NCBI GenBank assembly: GCA_902780565.1
Contig: CACZGD010000001.1
Coordinates: forward strand, 1-62,020
From: Oscillospiraceae bacterium
Lineage (GTDB): Bacteria > Bacillota > Clostridia > Oscillospirales > Acutalibacteraceae
DNA length: 62,020 nt
Direction of reading: 5' to 3'
Shown: positions 1 through 8,833 of the stretch, piece after piece
Layout of the letters: each line of letters starts with the position of its first letter
Position numbering within the stretch: position 1 is the first letter of the stretch
Translations under genes and position numbers: made by a program
Notes under the pieces: model-generated
The model's input: the letters and a program-made list of their open reading frames with translations, nothing else
Told to the model about the DNA's origin: nothing
Databases searched by the model: none

Positions 1-128
1 CGGAACATGGAATTGCTGTGCGCAAAATACACGGTCATGATGACGATGAACGCCCAAAGCCCGGAGAAGAAGCAATATCGCAGAATTTGTTCTTTTGTTT
101 TCTTTGTCTGTGATTTCAATTCATGCAT
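1..128 (-). CDS. Membrane protein, N-terminal fragment cut by window edge
   Basis: The first 42 residues read from an ATG at 128 and run off the window. A charged Lys/Gln-rich cytoplasmic start is followed by one hydrophobic segment (about residues 19-35), so this is an N-terminal membrane anchor or signal anchor. A GGGGTG-type ribosome site lies about 11 bases upstream, and a sigma-A promoter (TTGATT-N17-TATATT, 174-202) precedes it. Too little is visible to name a family. Confidence 0.6.
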   Translation of the reverse strand, partial: MHELKSQTKKTKEQILRYCFFSGLWAFIVIMTVYFAHSNSMF

Positions 129-173
129 GCTGTGGTTTCACCCCAAAGACGTTAAATTCGATATATATGTTTT

Positions 174-202
174 AATATATCACTTTTTAAATATGAAATC
201 AA
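174..202 (-). promoter_or_regulatory. Sigma-A promoter for the truncated membrane gene
   Basis: TTGATT at 202-197, spacer of 17, TATATT at 179-174, followed by the ATG at 128 with a 45-base leader. It lies directly downstream of a terminator hairpin, so the gene starts a new transcript. Confidence 0.55.
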
Positions 203-219
203 GACAATTCGGCAAAAAA

Positions 220-248
220 GAAAAGTCCGCCAGTCAAGCGGACTTTTC
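220..248 (-). terminator. Terminator after the 49-residue microprotein
   Basis: An inverted repeat GAAAAGTCCGC / GCGGACTTTTC with a 7-base loop lies 13 bases past the microprotein stop codon. It ends in a T tract on the minus strand and an equivalent tract on the plus strand. Confidence 0.75.
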
Positions 249-260
249 AGGGATAAAACC

Positions 261-410
261 TTATTCGCCTTCGGGAACGGGCTCTTCTTCTCCCTCTTCG
301 GGATCCTGATTGAGCATACCGGCAAGCGCCTCAAAAATAGCGGAGAAAATCGCCATCTTAATGAAGGGCTTAAAAACCTTCAGCATCATTTTTACGACCC
401 AAGCTGCCAT
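261..410 (-). CDS. Orphan 49-residue amphipathic/acidic microprotein
   Basis: An ATG at 410 is preceded by a textbook GGAGG seven bases upstream and the frame closes with TAA at 261. Residues 1-34 are hydrophobic with spaced lysines (MAAWVVKMMLKVFKPFIKM at the start), predicted as an amphipathic or membrane-lying helix. Residues 35-49 are an acidic tail rich in Glu and Pro. It has its own promoter (441-471) and terminator (220-248), so it is a single-gene transcript between a membrane gene and the cyclophilin gene. I do not recognise the family. Possibilities are a small membrane regulator, a peptide toxin or a leaderless bacteriocin-like peptide; none is shown. The coding call rests on the ribosome site, promoter, terminator and the sharp hydrophobic/acidic design. 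Confidence 0.7.
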   Translation of the reverse strand: MAAWVVKMMLKVFKPFIKMAIFSAIFEALAGMLNQDPEEGEEEPVPEGE

Positions 411-440
411 AGTTAATTCCTCCTATTTATAATATCAACT

Positions 441-471
441 ATTATATATCACAAATACTCACAAATTTCAA
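441..471 (-). promoter_or_regulatory. Promoter of the microprotein gene
   Basis: TTGAAA at 471-466 is followed after 17 bases by TATATA (448-443) and after 19 by TATAAT (446-441). It lies in the gap downstream of the cyclophilin gene and gives the microprotein separate control. Confidence 0.55.
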
Positions 472-498
472 TAGTTTTTATGAAAAAATTATGAAAAA

Positions 499-1212
499 TC
501 ACTCCGGATAGGTATCGGGGGCGGGATAATCTGTCCCGTGCGTATCCACACGGACGTAAATCATCTTCTGGTCGGAAAGCGGCTTATCGTATTTGTCCGT
601 CGGCGTCTTTGCAATGGCAAGCACCTTATCAAGACCCTCGATAACCTTGCCGAATGCGGCATAGTCGCCGTCCAGGCTGTAGCTGCAGTCCGCAACGCAG
701 ATGAAGAACTGAGAACCGGCAGTATCATAAGCGCTTTTCGGATTATAGGCATTTCCCTGCCGCGCCATGGAGATCACGCCGGGAGTGTGAGACAGATCAT
801 TGAAATGATTGTTGTTGGAGAACTCGCCCGCGATGCGATAACCGGGACCGCCGCTGCCGGTGCCTGTGGGATCGCCGCCCTGGATCATGAAGCCGTCGAT
901 CACACGGTGGAAGATGAGACCGTTATAAAAGCCCTTGTTTGCGAGTGAAATAAAGTTATTGACGGTATTCGGCGCCTTGTCCGGATAGAGCTCCACCACG
1001 AAGGAGCTCCCGTTTTCCATCTGGAATACGGCGATGGGGTTCGTGCGATCCGCATAGTTTTCGGCGATCGCGAAAAAGTTTTTTTCGTAGACCATCAGTG
1101 TTTCATCCTTTTCATGAAAAGTATCTTTGTCCTCATCCTTTTTGCAGGAAGCAAAAAGCCCCAGAGCAAACAGGATCAATACGGTAACAGCCAGCAATCT
1201 TTTCGTTCTCAT
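499..1212 (-). CDS. Cyclophilin-type peptidyl-prolyl isomerase lipoprotein
   Basis: A 237-residue secreted lipoprotein: basic start, hydrophobic segment and lipobox FASC with the acylated Cys at residue 23. The cyclophilin fold fills about residues 60-225 and keeps the family signatures FHRVIDGFMIQGGDP, SQFFI and FGKVIEGLD, including the catalytic Arg of the FHR motif. It should catalyse proline isomerisation in proteins folding outside the membrane. It is the last gene of the rnjA-ftsH operon, starting 14 bases after ftsH with an AAGGAAGGGG ribosome site. Membership of the cyclophilin family is clear; the client proteins are unknown. Confidence 0.93.
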   Translation of the reverse strand: MRTKRLLAVTVLILFALGLFASCKKDEDKDTFHEKDETLMVYEKNFFAIAENYADRTNPIAVFQMENGSSFVVELYPDKAPNTVNNFISLANKGFYNGLIFHRVIDGFMIQGGDPTGTGSGGPGYRIAGEFSNNNHFNDLSHTPGVISMARQGNAYNPKSAYDTAGSQFFICVADCSYSLDGDYAAFGKVIEGLDKVLAIAKTPTDKYDKPLSDQKMIYVRVDTHGTDYPAPDTYPE

Positions 1213-1226
1213 TCCGATCCCCTTCC

Positions 1227-3086
1227 TTATGCTTCCGCTTCCATCAGCTTCGTGAAATCCGTACCGTCGATCTTCTCATGGTCGATCAGATACAGCGCAA
1301 GCTGATCCAGCTTGTCTCTGTGCGTCGTCAGGATCTCAATGCATCTGTGATATGCGCGCATGATGATCCTGTTAACCTCCTCGTCGATATTCTTTGCGAT
1401 CTCTTCCGAGTAGTTTTTGACCTTGCCGTATTCCATGCCAAGGAACACCTCATGGTCGTCGCCGCCGAAGCTGATCGGGCCGAGCTTATCGCTGAAACCG
1501 TATTTCGTGACCATGCTTCTGGCGAGCTCGGAGGCGCGCTGGATATCGTTGGAAGCGCCGGTGGTGATATCATCAAAGACGATCTTTTCGGCGACACGCC
1601 CGCCGAGCAGAACGACAAGCTGATCCTCCATGTATTTCTTGGACAGCGTCATCTTATCCTCCGTCGGCAGATGCATGGTAAAGCCTGCAGCCATACCGCG
1701 CGGGATAATAGAGACCTGATGCACCGGGTCCTGCCCCTCCAGATAGTAGGTGGCAAGCGCATGTCCCGCCTCGTGGAAGGCCGTCGTGCGTTTTTCCTTG
1801 TCCGTGATCTTGTGCGATCTCTTTTCGGAGCCGACAACGACCTTCAGCGTTGCTTCCTCGATCTCCTTCATCGTGATCGCGTGCAGACCGCGGCGCACCG
1901 CAAGCAAAGCGGCTTCGTTGAGCAGGTTTTCCAGATCCGCGCCGGTGAATCCAACCGTGGATCTGGCGATATCCGCCAGCGAAACGCCGGGCGCAAGCGA
2001 CTTGTTTCTGGCGTGGACCTTCAGGATCTCTTCCCTGCCCTTGATATCCGGCAAACCGACCGTCACCTGACGGTCAAAACGACCGGGACGCAGCAGAGCG
2101 GGATCCAGAATATCGGGACGGTTCGTCGCGGCGATCACGATGACGCCTTCATTCTCCACGAAGCCGTCCATTTCCACGAGCATCTGGTTGAGCGTCTGCT
2201 CGCGTTCGTCGTGTCCGCCGCCGATACCGGTACCTCTGTGCCGTCCAACGGCGTCGATCTCATCGATGAAGATAATGGCGGGCGCGTTCTTTTTTGCCTG
2301 TGAGAACAGATCACGAACACGGGATGCGCCGACGCCGACGTACATTTCAAGGAAGTCCGAACCGGAGATCGACAGGAAGGGGACGTCCGCTTCGCCGGCG
2401 ACAGCCTTTGCAAGCAGCGTTTTACCGGTACCGGGAGGGCCGACAAGCAGAACGCCTTTCGGAATCCGCGCGCCGAGATCCGCATATTTTTTGGGATCCT
2501 TGAGGAACTCCACGATCTCGGTAAGCTCTTCCTTTTCTTCATCTGCCCCCGCGACGTCGTCGAACGTGACCTTCTTGCCGCGATCGGAGCCGGAACGGAT
2601 CCTGGCCTTTCCGAAGCTGATCGAACGGTTATTTTCACTCGAGATGCTTTGATTCATACGGCGCATCATGACGAACATGAACCCGCCGAGGATCAGAATG
2701 AACAGAAGCGTGGGCAGAAGGCTCAGGAACCAGGAGCCGGAGCTGCCGGGCTTATAGTTGAACACGACAGCCGCGTCCGGATGATTCTCATTATACGTGA
2801 GGATATATTCGTGAACATCGTTATAGAAGATCGTCACGTCCGGGACCTTGTAGGAATAGGTCTTCTTTTCCTCGCCGCGCAGCTTATAATTCAGTTCACC
2901 GTTCGTCAGGTTCAGTTCGAATTCACTGACCTTATCCGCCTTGAAGGTCGCAACGAGCTCGGAGTATTCCATCTTTTTCTCGTCTGCAGAGTTCCAGGTA
3001 AACAGAAGAAGACCGCCGACCACAAAAGCGATCAGAATCAGCGCCGGAACGAACTGCGTCAGTTTTCGGATATTATTGTTTTCCAA
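1227..3086 (-). CDS. ftsH: ATP-dependent zinc metalloprotease FtsH
   Basis: Membrane-anchored AAA+ protease of about 619 residues that degrades misfolded membrane proteins and regulators. Two membrane spans (about 12-31 and 121-141) enclose an outer domain. They are followed by the AAA module with Walker A GPPGTGKT near 218, a Walker [10 protein letters not shown] and an SRH region. The zinc protease motif HEAGH sits near 440. A GTG at 3095 would sit directly on the ribosome site AAGGAG, so I prefer the in-frame TTG at 3086, eight bases downstream of it. The hpt-ftsH pairing is the usual Bacillota arrangement and the two genes are translationally coupled. Confidence 0.96.
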   Translation of the reverse strand: MENNNIRKLTQFVPALILIAFVVGGLLLFTWNSADEKKMEYSELVATFKADKVSEFELNLTNGELNYKLRGEEKKTYSYKVPDVTIFYNDVHEYILTYNENHPDAAVVFNYKPGSSGSWFLSLLPTLLFILILGGFMFVMMRRMNQSISSENNRSISFGKARIRSGSDRGKKVTFDDVAGADEEKEELTEIVEFLKDPKKYADLGARIPKGVLLVGPPGTGKTLLAKAVAGEADVPFLSISGSDFLEMYVGVGASRVRDLFSQAKKNAPAIIFIDEIDAVGRHRGTGIGGGHDEREQTLNQMLVEMDGFVENEGVIVIAATNRPDILDPALLRPGRFDRQVTVGLPDIKGREEILKVHARNKSLAPGVSLADIARSTVGFTGADLENLLNEAALLAVRRGLHAITMKEIEEATLKVVVGSEKRSHKITDKEKRTTAFHEAGHALATYYLEGQDPVHQVSIIPRGMAAGFTMHLPTEDKMTLSKKYMEDQLVVLLGGRVAEKIVFDDITTGASNDIQRASELARSMVTKYGFSDKLGPISFGGDDHEVFLGMEYGKVKNYSEEIAKNIDEEVNRIIMRAYHRCIEILTTHRDKLDQLALYLIDHEKIDGTDFTKLMEAEA

Positions 3087-3091
3087 AGCAT

Positions 3092-3637
3092 TCACTCCTT
3101 GTCTTCGTAGATTTCCCGCTTCAGCACGCCAATGTAAGGCAGATTCCGGTACTTCTCATTATAGTCAAGCCCATAGCCTACAATAAACTCATCCGGGACC
3201 TCAAGACCGCTGTAGTTCGCGTAAATGTCGACCTTTCTGCGCTCAGGCTTATCGAAAAGCGTGCAGATCCGGATGCTGTTGGGGTCGCGCCCGTAAAGCA
3301 GATCCATCAGATAATTCAACGTCATACCGCTGTCGAGGATGTCTTCCACGATCAGAACGTCATAGCCGCGGATATCGCGGTCAAGGTCCTTCAGGATCCT
3401 GACTGTGCCGCTGCTTTTCGTACCGCTGCCGTATGACGAAACCGCCATGAAGTCAATCTCACAGGGGATCGTGATGCTGCGCATCAGATCCGACATGAAC
3501 ATGATGCTCCCCTTCAGAATGCTGACAAGCAACAGCTTTCTGTCTTTATAATCCTCCGAGATCTGTGCACCGAGCTTATGGACTGTGCTGGCCAGATCCT
3601 CTTCGGAAAAAATCACACGTTCAATATCCTTATTCAT
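3092..3637 (-). CDS. hpt: Hypoxanthine phosphoribosyltransferase
   Basis: Salvages hypoxanthine (and usually guanine) with PRPP to form IMP or GMP. The PRPP-binding motif [14 protein letters not shown] lies near residues 94-107, and the flexible-loop region follows [10 protein letters not shown]. The ATG at 3637 is chosen over one at 3646 because GGAGG lies nine bases before it but would abut the earlier codon. It overlaps tilS by eight bases and leads into ftsH, matching the conserved tilS-hpt-ftsH order of Bacillota. Its length of 181 residues is normal. Confidence 0.96.
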   Translation of the reverse strand: MNKDIERVIFSEEDLASTVHKLGAQISEDYKDRKLLLVSILKGSIMFMSDLMRSITIPCEIDFMAVSSYGSGTKSSGTVRILKDLDRDIRGYDVLIVEDILDSGMTLNYLMDLLYGRDPNSIRICTLFDKPERRKVDIYANYSGLEVPDEFIVGYGLDYNEKYRNLPYIGVLKREIYEDKE

Positions 3638-4979
3638 TCTTGACATCCTCCGCTTTTATAATCATGATTCGTTTTGTATTGAGATCCGGCAGACGCGACG
3701 CGTCCACACCGGCGTATTTTGCCCAAACAACGCCTGTTTCATCCGCAACGACGGGGACCCTCGTCCGATTCGCTGCCGGAATTTTTTGTTCCGTATATAG
3801 TTTTTTCAGCGTTTTCGTACAGCCTCGCCGCCTCATCGTGACGCGGTCTCCGGTCTGAGGAGAGCGAAGGCAAAGGCCTTCTCCGAGCTTATCTGCGTCG
3901 ATCACGTCGCCTTTCGGAGCTTCCCGCAGCGTCGCGATCCGCCGCAACGACACGGTCACAACAGAATCAAAGAACCGATTGCTGCAATCCGTTTTCCTGT
4001 CTAACGGAACAAATAAAAGGGGCGTCTCAGGCAAAGCTTCCGTTCTGTAAAGAAAAGAACTGTCCGTTTTCAGCCGGATGCCGTCCGGCATTGTCAAGCA
4101 GAATCCCTTGACAAACAGATTTTGCTCCAGCAATGCAATATGCTTCTCTTCAATCGCGTGTAAACCGATCTGTTCGCAGAACAACAGCAGAACTCTTCTG
4201 CGGATCGCCGGATGCATCTCAGGGAAAGCGTCCAGACGCAGACGGTTCGCCGCGGGGTCGAATACCCCGGAAAAGGCGTCTGCCGCGACGGACTGCATAA
4301 AATCCTCGTCCGCCTGCAGATTCCCGATAGTGCGCTGCGCGTTCCGGTCAAATCCCGGAAAAACACGCCGGAGCGACGGAACGGTCTCCAGTCGGATCCG
4401 GTTACGCGCATGAACAGACGACAGATTGGTCGCATCCGTAACATAATCAAGCGCACGTGACGCGCAATAGGCTTCGATTTCAGCTCTGGTAAACGGCAGA
4501 AGCGGACGGATCACCGATCCGTTTTTCATCGGGATGGAGCAAAGTCCGTGCAGTCCGCTGCCGCGCGCGAACCGGAACAAAAAGGTTTCGATCTGATCGT
4601 TGGCATGATGCGCCGTTGCGATCTTATCCGCGCCGAGAGAATGCAAAAACGCATAGCGCGCTTCTCTGGCGCAAAGCTCCACGCTTTGCTTCTGTAAAGC
4701 GGCGAGCTTGCCGATATCCTGACGTCTGACGATCAACGGAATGCTGCGCGCTTCGCAGAAGGCGCGAACAAACGCTTCATCCGCATCGGCGGCTTCCCCA
4801 CGCAGACAATGATTGAGATGCGCCGCACGCACACTGATCCGCAGTTCATCTTGGGATCGGACAAGAAGATCGAGCAGACACACAGAATCCGCTCCGCCGG
4901 AAAAGGCGACGACAACGTCGTCTCCTGCATCGATCAGCACATTCCGCCTGACCGTTTCAAGAAAAACCTGCTCAGTCAT
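3630..4979 (-). CDS. tilS: tRNA(Ile)-lysidine synthetase
   Basis: Converts C34 of the CAU-anticodon tRNA-Ile to lysidine using ATP and lysine, which lets it read AUA. The PP-loop ATPase motif SGGADS is at residues 27-32, followed by the N-type ATP pyrophosphatase domain (HLNHCLRG, TAHHAND) and C-terminal tRNA-binding domains ending near residue 449. The frame is open further upstream to 5300, but that region lies inside dnaB, so the ATG at 4979 with an eight-base overlap is the sensible start. It is an essential gene in most bacteria. Confidence 0.95.
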   Translation of the reverse strand: MTEQVFLETVRRNVLIDAGDDVVVAFSGGADSVCLLDLLVRSQDELRISVRAAHLNHCLRGEAADADEAFVRAFCEARSIPLIVRRQDIGKLAALQKQSVELCAREARYAFLHSLGADKIATAHHANDQIETFLFRFARGSGLHGLCSIPMKNGSVIRPLLPFTRAEIEAYCASRALDYVTDATNLSSVHARNRIRLETVPSLRRVFPGFDRNAQRTIGNLQADEDFMQSVAADAFSGVFDPAANRLRLDAFPEMHPAIRRRVLLLFCEQIGLHAIEEKHIALLEQNLFVKGFCLTMPDGIRLKTDSSFLYRTEALPETPLLFVPLDRKTDCSNRFFDSVVTVSLRRIATLREAPKGDVIDADKLGEGLCLRSPQTGDRVTMRRRGCTKTLKKLYTEQKIPAANRTRVPVVADETGVVWAKYAGVDASRLPDLNTKRIMIIKAEDVKNE

Positions 4980-6369
4980 GCTGTTTCTTTTCGAGGCACT
5001 GATACATCGTATACTGGCTGTTCCATACGAGCGGCACGGATCCGGTCGGACCGTGACGGTTTTTCTCAACAAGCAGCTCCGCAAGATTTGCCGTAATCTT
5101 TTCGGGGTTGTTCTCCTCCCCCTCCGCTTCCGGCTTTTGATTGCCGGAGGTCGCAGCGTAATAATCCTCGCGGTAGAGCATGACGACGATATCGGCGTCC
5201 TGTTCAATGGAGCCGGATTCGCGCAGATCCGCAAGCTGCGGTTTATGCGATTTGTTGCCGCGCGACTCCGTGCTTCTGGACAACTGCGCACAGACCACAA
5301 CAGGGATATTCATTTCCTTCGCCATCAACTTCAGGCTTCTGGTGATCGCGGAAACCTCCTGCACGCGGCTTTCGACACGTGTGCCGAGCTGCATGAGCTG
5401 CAGATAGTCGATAAATACCGCGCCGGGGTCCTTCAGGCGGCGAAGACGGGCTTTCATCTCGGGGACGGTGATACTGGACGTATCGTCCAAATACAGCGGG
5501 ATATCATACAGGAAAACAGACGCCCCGATCAGATCCTTCCATTCATTCGGCGTCAGTTCACCGGTTCGCATTTTCTGGCTGGGGACGCGGGCTTCCGTGG
5601 ACAGCACACGCTGCGCGAGCTGCTCCTTTGACATTTCGAGCGAGAAGAAAACAACCTTCTTTTTGCTCATCACCGCCACATTTCGCGCCATGTTCAGCGC
5701 GAAGCTGGTTTTACCCATTGCGGGACGGGCGCCGACGATCACAAGGTCGGAGCGATTGAGACCTGTCGAGATCTTATCGAAATCCGGGAAGCCGGTCGGC
5801 AGACCTTTATATTGTTCCTTTTCTTCGGAATTGAGCTTGCTTAAGGTATCGAATACGTTGACGATCACGTCCCGGATCAGGGACGGGCCTTCCACGCTCT
5901 TCCCCTGCCGGATCGCAAAGATCTTCTGCTCGGCGCGGTCCAACAGCTTATCCGCATCCTCGGCGGAGCTTTCGGCAAGATCGATGATCTCGTGAGAAAT
6001 ATCGACGAGCGTTCGGGTATAATACTTGTCCTTCAGGATCTTACAGTACGTTTCAACGTTATCGGCGGACGGAACCGTATCAAAAAGCTGGTTCAGATAC
6101 TGCTTTCCGCCGTCCTCCGAATCAAACACTTTTTTGGAGCGGATCAGCTCCAGCACCATCAGGATATCGATCTTGCCTGCGGACGCGTCAAGCTCCTGCA
6201 TGGCGGCATAGATCTCCTTGTGCTGCTCGTAATAGAAATATTCGGCACGGACGTTCATCACCACCGTCGGGAAGCATTTCGGATCCAGCAAAATGGAGCC
6301 GAGCACAGCCTGCTCAGCTTCAAATGAATAGATCCTGCTCTGACGGCTTTGTGTGTTGTTTTCAGCCAT
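4972..6369 (-). CDS. dnaB: Replicative DNA helicase DnaB
   Basis: Hexameric 5'-3' helicase of the replication fork, 465 residues. The N-terminal helical collar (about 10-115) is followed by a RecA-like motor with Walker A GARPAMGKTS near 212-222, the H2/H3 region with SLEMSKEQLAQRVLS, and QLSRSTESRG near 370. Linkage to rplI upstream is standard in Bacillota. The C terminus overlaps tilS by eight bases. In Bacillus naming the equivalent gene is dnaC. Confidence 0.97.
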   Translation of the reverse strand: MAENNTQSRQSRIYSFEAEQAVLGSILLDPKCFPTVVMNVRAEYFYYEQHKEIYAAMQELDASAGKIDILMVLELIRSKKVFDSEDGGKQYLNQLFDTVPSADNVETYCKILKDKYYTRTLVDISHEIIDLAESSAEDADKLLDRAEQKIFAIRQGKSVEGPSLIRDVIVNVFDTLSKLNSEEKEQYKGLPTGFPDFDKISTGLNRSDLVIVGARPAMGKTSFALNMARNVAVMSKKKVVFFSLEMSKEQLAQRVLSTEARVPSQKMRTGELTPNEWKDLIGASVFLYDIPLYLDDTSSITVPEMKARLRRLKDPGAVFIDYLQLMQLGTRVESRVQEVSAITRSLKLMAKEMNIPVVVCAQLSRSTESRGNKSHKPQLADLRESGSIEQDADIVVMLYREDYYAATSGNQKPEAEGEENNPEKITANLAELLVEKNRHGPTGSVPLVWNSQYTMYQCLEKKQHD

Positions 6370-6383
6370 ATGTCACTCCGCTG

Positions 6384-6824
6384 TTACGCGCCGACGCTCA
6401 CGAACATCTGCACCTGAATACCGTTATACACCTTTACAGTAACGGGATACACGCCGTAGGCGCGGATATCCTCCACAACGTATCTTTTCTTTTCCAGCTC
6501 CACGCCGAACTGCTCCTTAACCTTCTCGGCGATCTCCTTGGAGGTCACGGAACCGAACAGTCTGCCGTTCGCGCCGGCGTTGGCAGTCACCTTCACCGTT
6601 TTGCCGGAAAGGATGTCCGCGTTTTTCTGTGCGGTCTCCTTTTCGACCGCAAGCTTATGCGCGGCAGAGGCTTCTCTGTTTTTGAGCTGATTCATCGCGC
6701 CGGCATCTGCAATGACCGCAAGCTTACGCGGCAGCAGATAGTTTTTCGCATAGCCGTCGGAAACGTTGACGAGCTGGCCTTTCTTCCCGAGGTCCTTGAT
6801 ATCCTGATTCAAAATGATCTGCAT
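6384..6824 (-). CDS. rplI: 50S ribosomal protein L9
   Basis: A 146-residue L9 with the classic N-terminal start MQIILNQDIKDLGKKGQLV and a long connecting helix to the C-terminal rRNA-binding domain. It binds the base of the L1 stalk region and helps keep reading frame. A strong AAGGAGG site precedes the ATG. It sits between gdpP and dnaB, the order typical of Bacillota. Confidence 0.98.
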   Translation of the reverse strand: MQIILNQDIKDLGKKGQLVNVSDGYAKNYLLPRKLAVIADAGAMNQLKNREASAAHKLAVEKETAQKNADILSGKTVKVTANAGANGRLFGSVTSKEIAEKVKEQFGVELEKKRYVVEDIRAYGVYPVTVKVYNGIQVQMFVSVGA

Positions 6825-6836
6825 ATGTAATCCTCC

Positions 6837-8810
6837 TTATTTGTCGTTAAGCGTATCGAGGTATTCTTCGATCGCGGCTTGCAGGCGAGACTCCGCCTCC
6901 TTCGGCGTTACGCCCGCGATCTGCGCCGCAGCCATGCTGTGGTGCCCGCCGCCGCCGAGCTTTTCCATGATCAGCTGCACGTTGATCCGTCCCAGACTTC
7001 TGGCGGAAATATTAACGGAATCGTTGAAGGCCGAGATCACGAAGGAAGCGTCCACGTTTTCAATGGTCAGAAGCTCGTCCGCAGCCTTGGAGCAGATCAG
7101 CCGCGCGGAGGGACCGCCGGCGGTTGAGACCGCAATGGCATATCGGTCGTAATACTTCGCGGCGTTCACGACGTTATTGATCTGAATGTTATCCTCCGCG
7201 GAGCCCGCGAAAAGCTTGCGCACGGCAACGGTATCCGCCTTGTTGGATTTGAGGTAGGAAGCCGCGTCAAAGGTCCTGACGCCGACGCGCAACGTATAAT
7301 CCTTCGTATCCAGCATGATGCCGGCAAGCAGCGCCTGCGCCTGATTCGGCGTCAGCTTCGGCTTGGAAGGCGAATATTGCACAAGCTCCGTCACCATTTC
7401 ACAGGCAGAAGACGCGTGCGGCTCCAAAAGCTCGTATGTATTGCCTTCGATGTGGTCGACCGCCATTCTGTGATGGTCGATGATCACCGTTTTCAGGCCG
7501 AGATCCAGAAGAGCGGGCGCTTCGACCAGCTTCACGCGCATCGTATCCACAATCACCAGAAGCGTTGCAGGCGTTACGATCTCCATCGCGCGCGCAGGGG
7601 ACACGAAGCTGATCGCGCCGCTGCCGCTTTCGAGCATTTTTACAAGCGGACCTGCCATTGTGCGCGCCTGATCGATCACAACGTGCACGTTTTTGCCCTT
7701 GGCGCGGACGATCGCAACGATGCCTGCCGCCGCGCCGATGGCGTCAAAGTCGCTGAAGGTGTGCCCCATGACAAGCACGTCCGACGCGTTGCCGATGTAT
7801 TCGTCCAGCGCGCCTGCGAACACACGGGATTTGACCTTGCCTCGTTTTTCTTTTCCGCTGGTGATCCCGCCGAAGAATTCATAATTGTCGCCGTTCTTGA
7901 CGGCGACCTGATCGCCGCCTCTGCCGCGCGCCATATCCAGCGCCTCGCGCGCGCTGTCTTCGCTTTCCTTAAGGTCCTCGGAATGACCGACGCCGATGCT
8001 CAGCGTGATATCCGCTTCCGCCGGACCGAAATGCGCGCTTCTGACTTTATCGATGATGCTGAAGCGCGACTGAAGCATATCGGTAAGATGCCGCGATTCC
8101 GTGATCGCGAAAAAGCGGCCGTCCGTAAATTTCCTGAACACGCAGTCATATTCCGCAAACCATTTCGTGACCATCCGATCGAGATCGGAGTTCATGGAAT
8201 AGTAATCCTCGTGCGGCATTAGGTCCTCCGCCTGCTCCAGCGAATCCACGTTGACAAGCAGCACAACCGGGCGCGTCTGATGGTAGGCGTCGCGGATCTC
8301 CTTGAGGGAGGTATCGTCGATGAAATACAGCGCGTACAGATCCTCCGGCAATGGAGAGACGTAAACCGAATAGCGATATCTGTCACCTGTCAGTTCGACC
8401 GAACCGATCTCATTGTCGGCCTGCAGTTTCGCCGTGAATGAAAAAACATCGTTGATATTTCCGTTCTTCAGTGCGGAGAAATCGGAAAGGATCCGCTCGA
8501 ACTGCGAATTATACCAGACGATATCCCCGTCGCGCCCGGCCAACAGGACCGGGAACGGAAAGGCGTCAAGCTCCGTCTGCGCGCGGTCCTCCATGCGCAA
8601 AGCGTTCGTCAGAAGCGCAACCGCGTCCCGTTTGCGCGCAAGCTTATTCAGGAACCAGCGGATGCCGAAAAAGGCAAAAACCAGCAAAAGAAGAAGCTCA
8701 ACGACGGCAAGGATCGGAGAAAAGATAAAGGTAATCCCTGCGGCGACGGCAGCGATCAGGAACGCCGTCACCGTAAACGGATAGGTTTTGATCAGATAAC
8801 CGAGATTCAT
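6837..8810 (-). CDS. gdpP: Cyclic-di-AMP phosphodiesterase GdpP
   Basis: Membrane phosphodiesterase (657 residues) that hydrolyses c-di-AMP and so affects potassium and wall homeostasis. Two hydrophobic spans lie in residues 8-55, followed by a degenerate PAS region and a degenerate GGDEF domain (IGVGHSEDL, RGRGGDQVAV). The catalytic DHH/DHHA1 part has SDFDAIGAA near 350, the signature DHHR near 444 and GGGGHHSMAAA near 618. c-di-AMP usually controls Ktr/Trk potassium uptake, and a ktrA-ktrB pair is present at 27463-29454, so a functional link is plausible but inferred. Confidence 0.95.
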   Translation of the reverse strand: MNLGYLIKTYPFTVTAFLIAAVAAGITFIFSPILAVVELLLLLVFAFFGIRWFLNKLARKRDAVALLTNALRMEDRAQTELDAFPFPVLLAGRDGDIVWYNSQFERILSDFSALKNGNINDVFSFTAKLQADNEIGSVELTGDRYRYSVYVSPLPEDLYALYFIDDTSLKEIRDAYHQTRPVVLLVNVDSLEQAEDLMPHEDYYSMNSDLDRMVTKWFAEYDCVFRKFTDGRFFAITESRHLTDMLQSRFSIIDKVRSAHFGPAEADITLSIGVGHSEDLKESEDSAREALDMARGRGGDQVAVKNGDNYEFFGGITSGKEKRGKVKSRVFAGALDEYIGNASDVLVMGHTFSDFDAIGAAAGIVAIVRAKGKNVHVVIDQARTMAGPLVKMLESGSGAISFVSPARAMEIVTPATLLVIVDTMRVKLVEAPALLDLGLKTVIIDHHRMAVDHIEGNTYELLEPHASSACEMVTELVQYSPSKPKLTPNQAQALLAGIMLDTKDYTLRVGVRTFDAASYLKSNKADTVAVRKLFAGSAEDNIQINNVVNAAKYYDRYAIAVSTAGGPSARLICSKAADELLTIENVDASFVISAFNDSVNISARSLGRINVQLIMEKLGGGGHHSMAAAQIAGVTPKEAESRLQAAIEEYLDTLNDK

Positions 8811-8833
8811 TATCGATCTCCTTTCATGGGGAA

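Noticed and set aside
4980..5300. Upstream extension of the TilS frame
   Set aside because: It lies inside dnaB and TilS homology begins at 4979.
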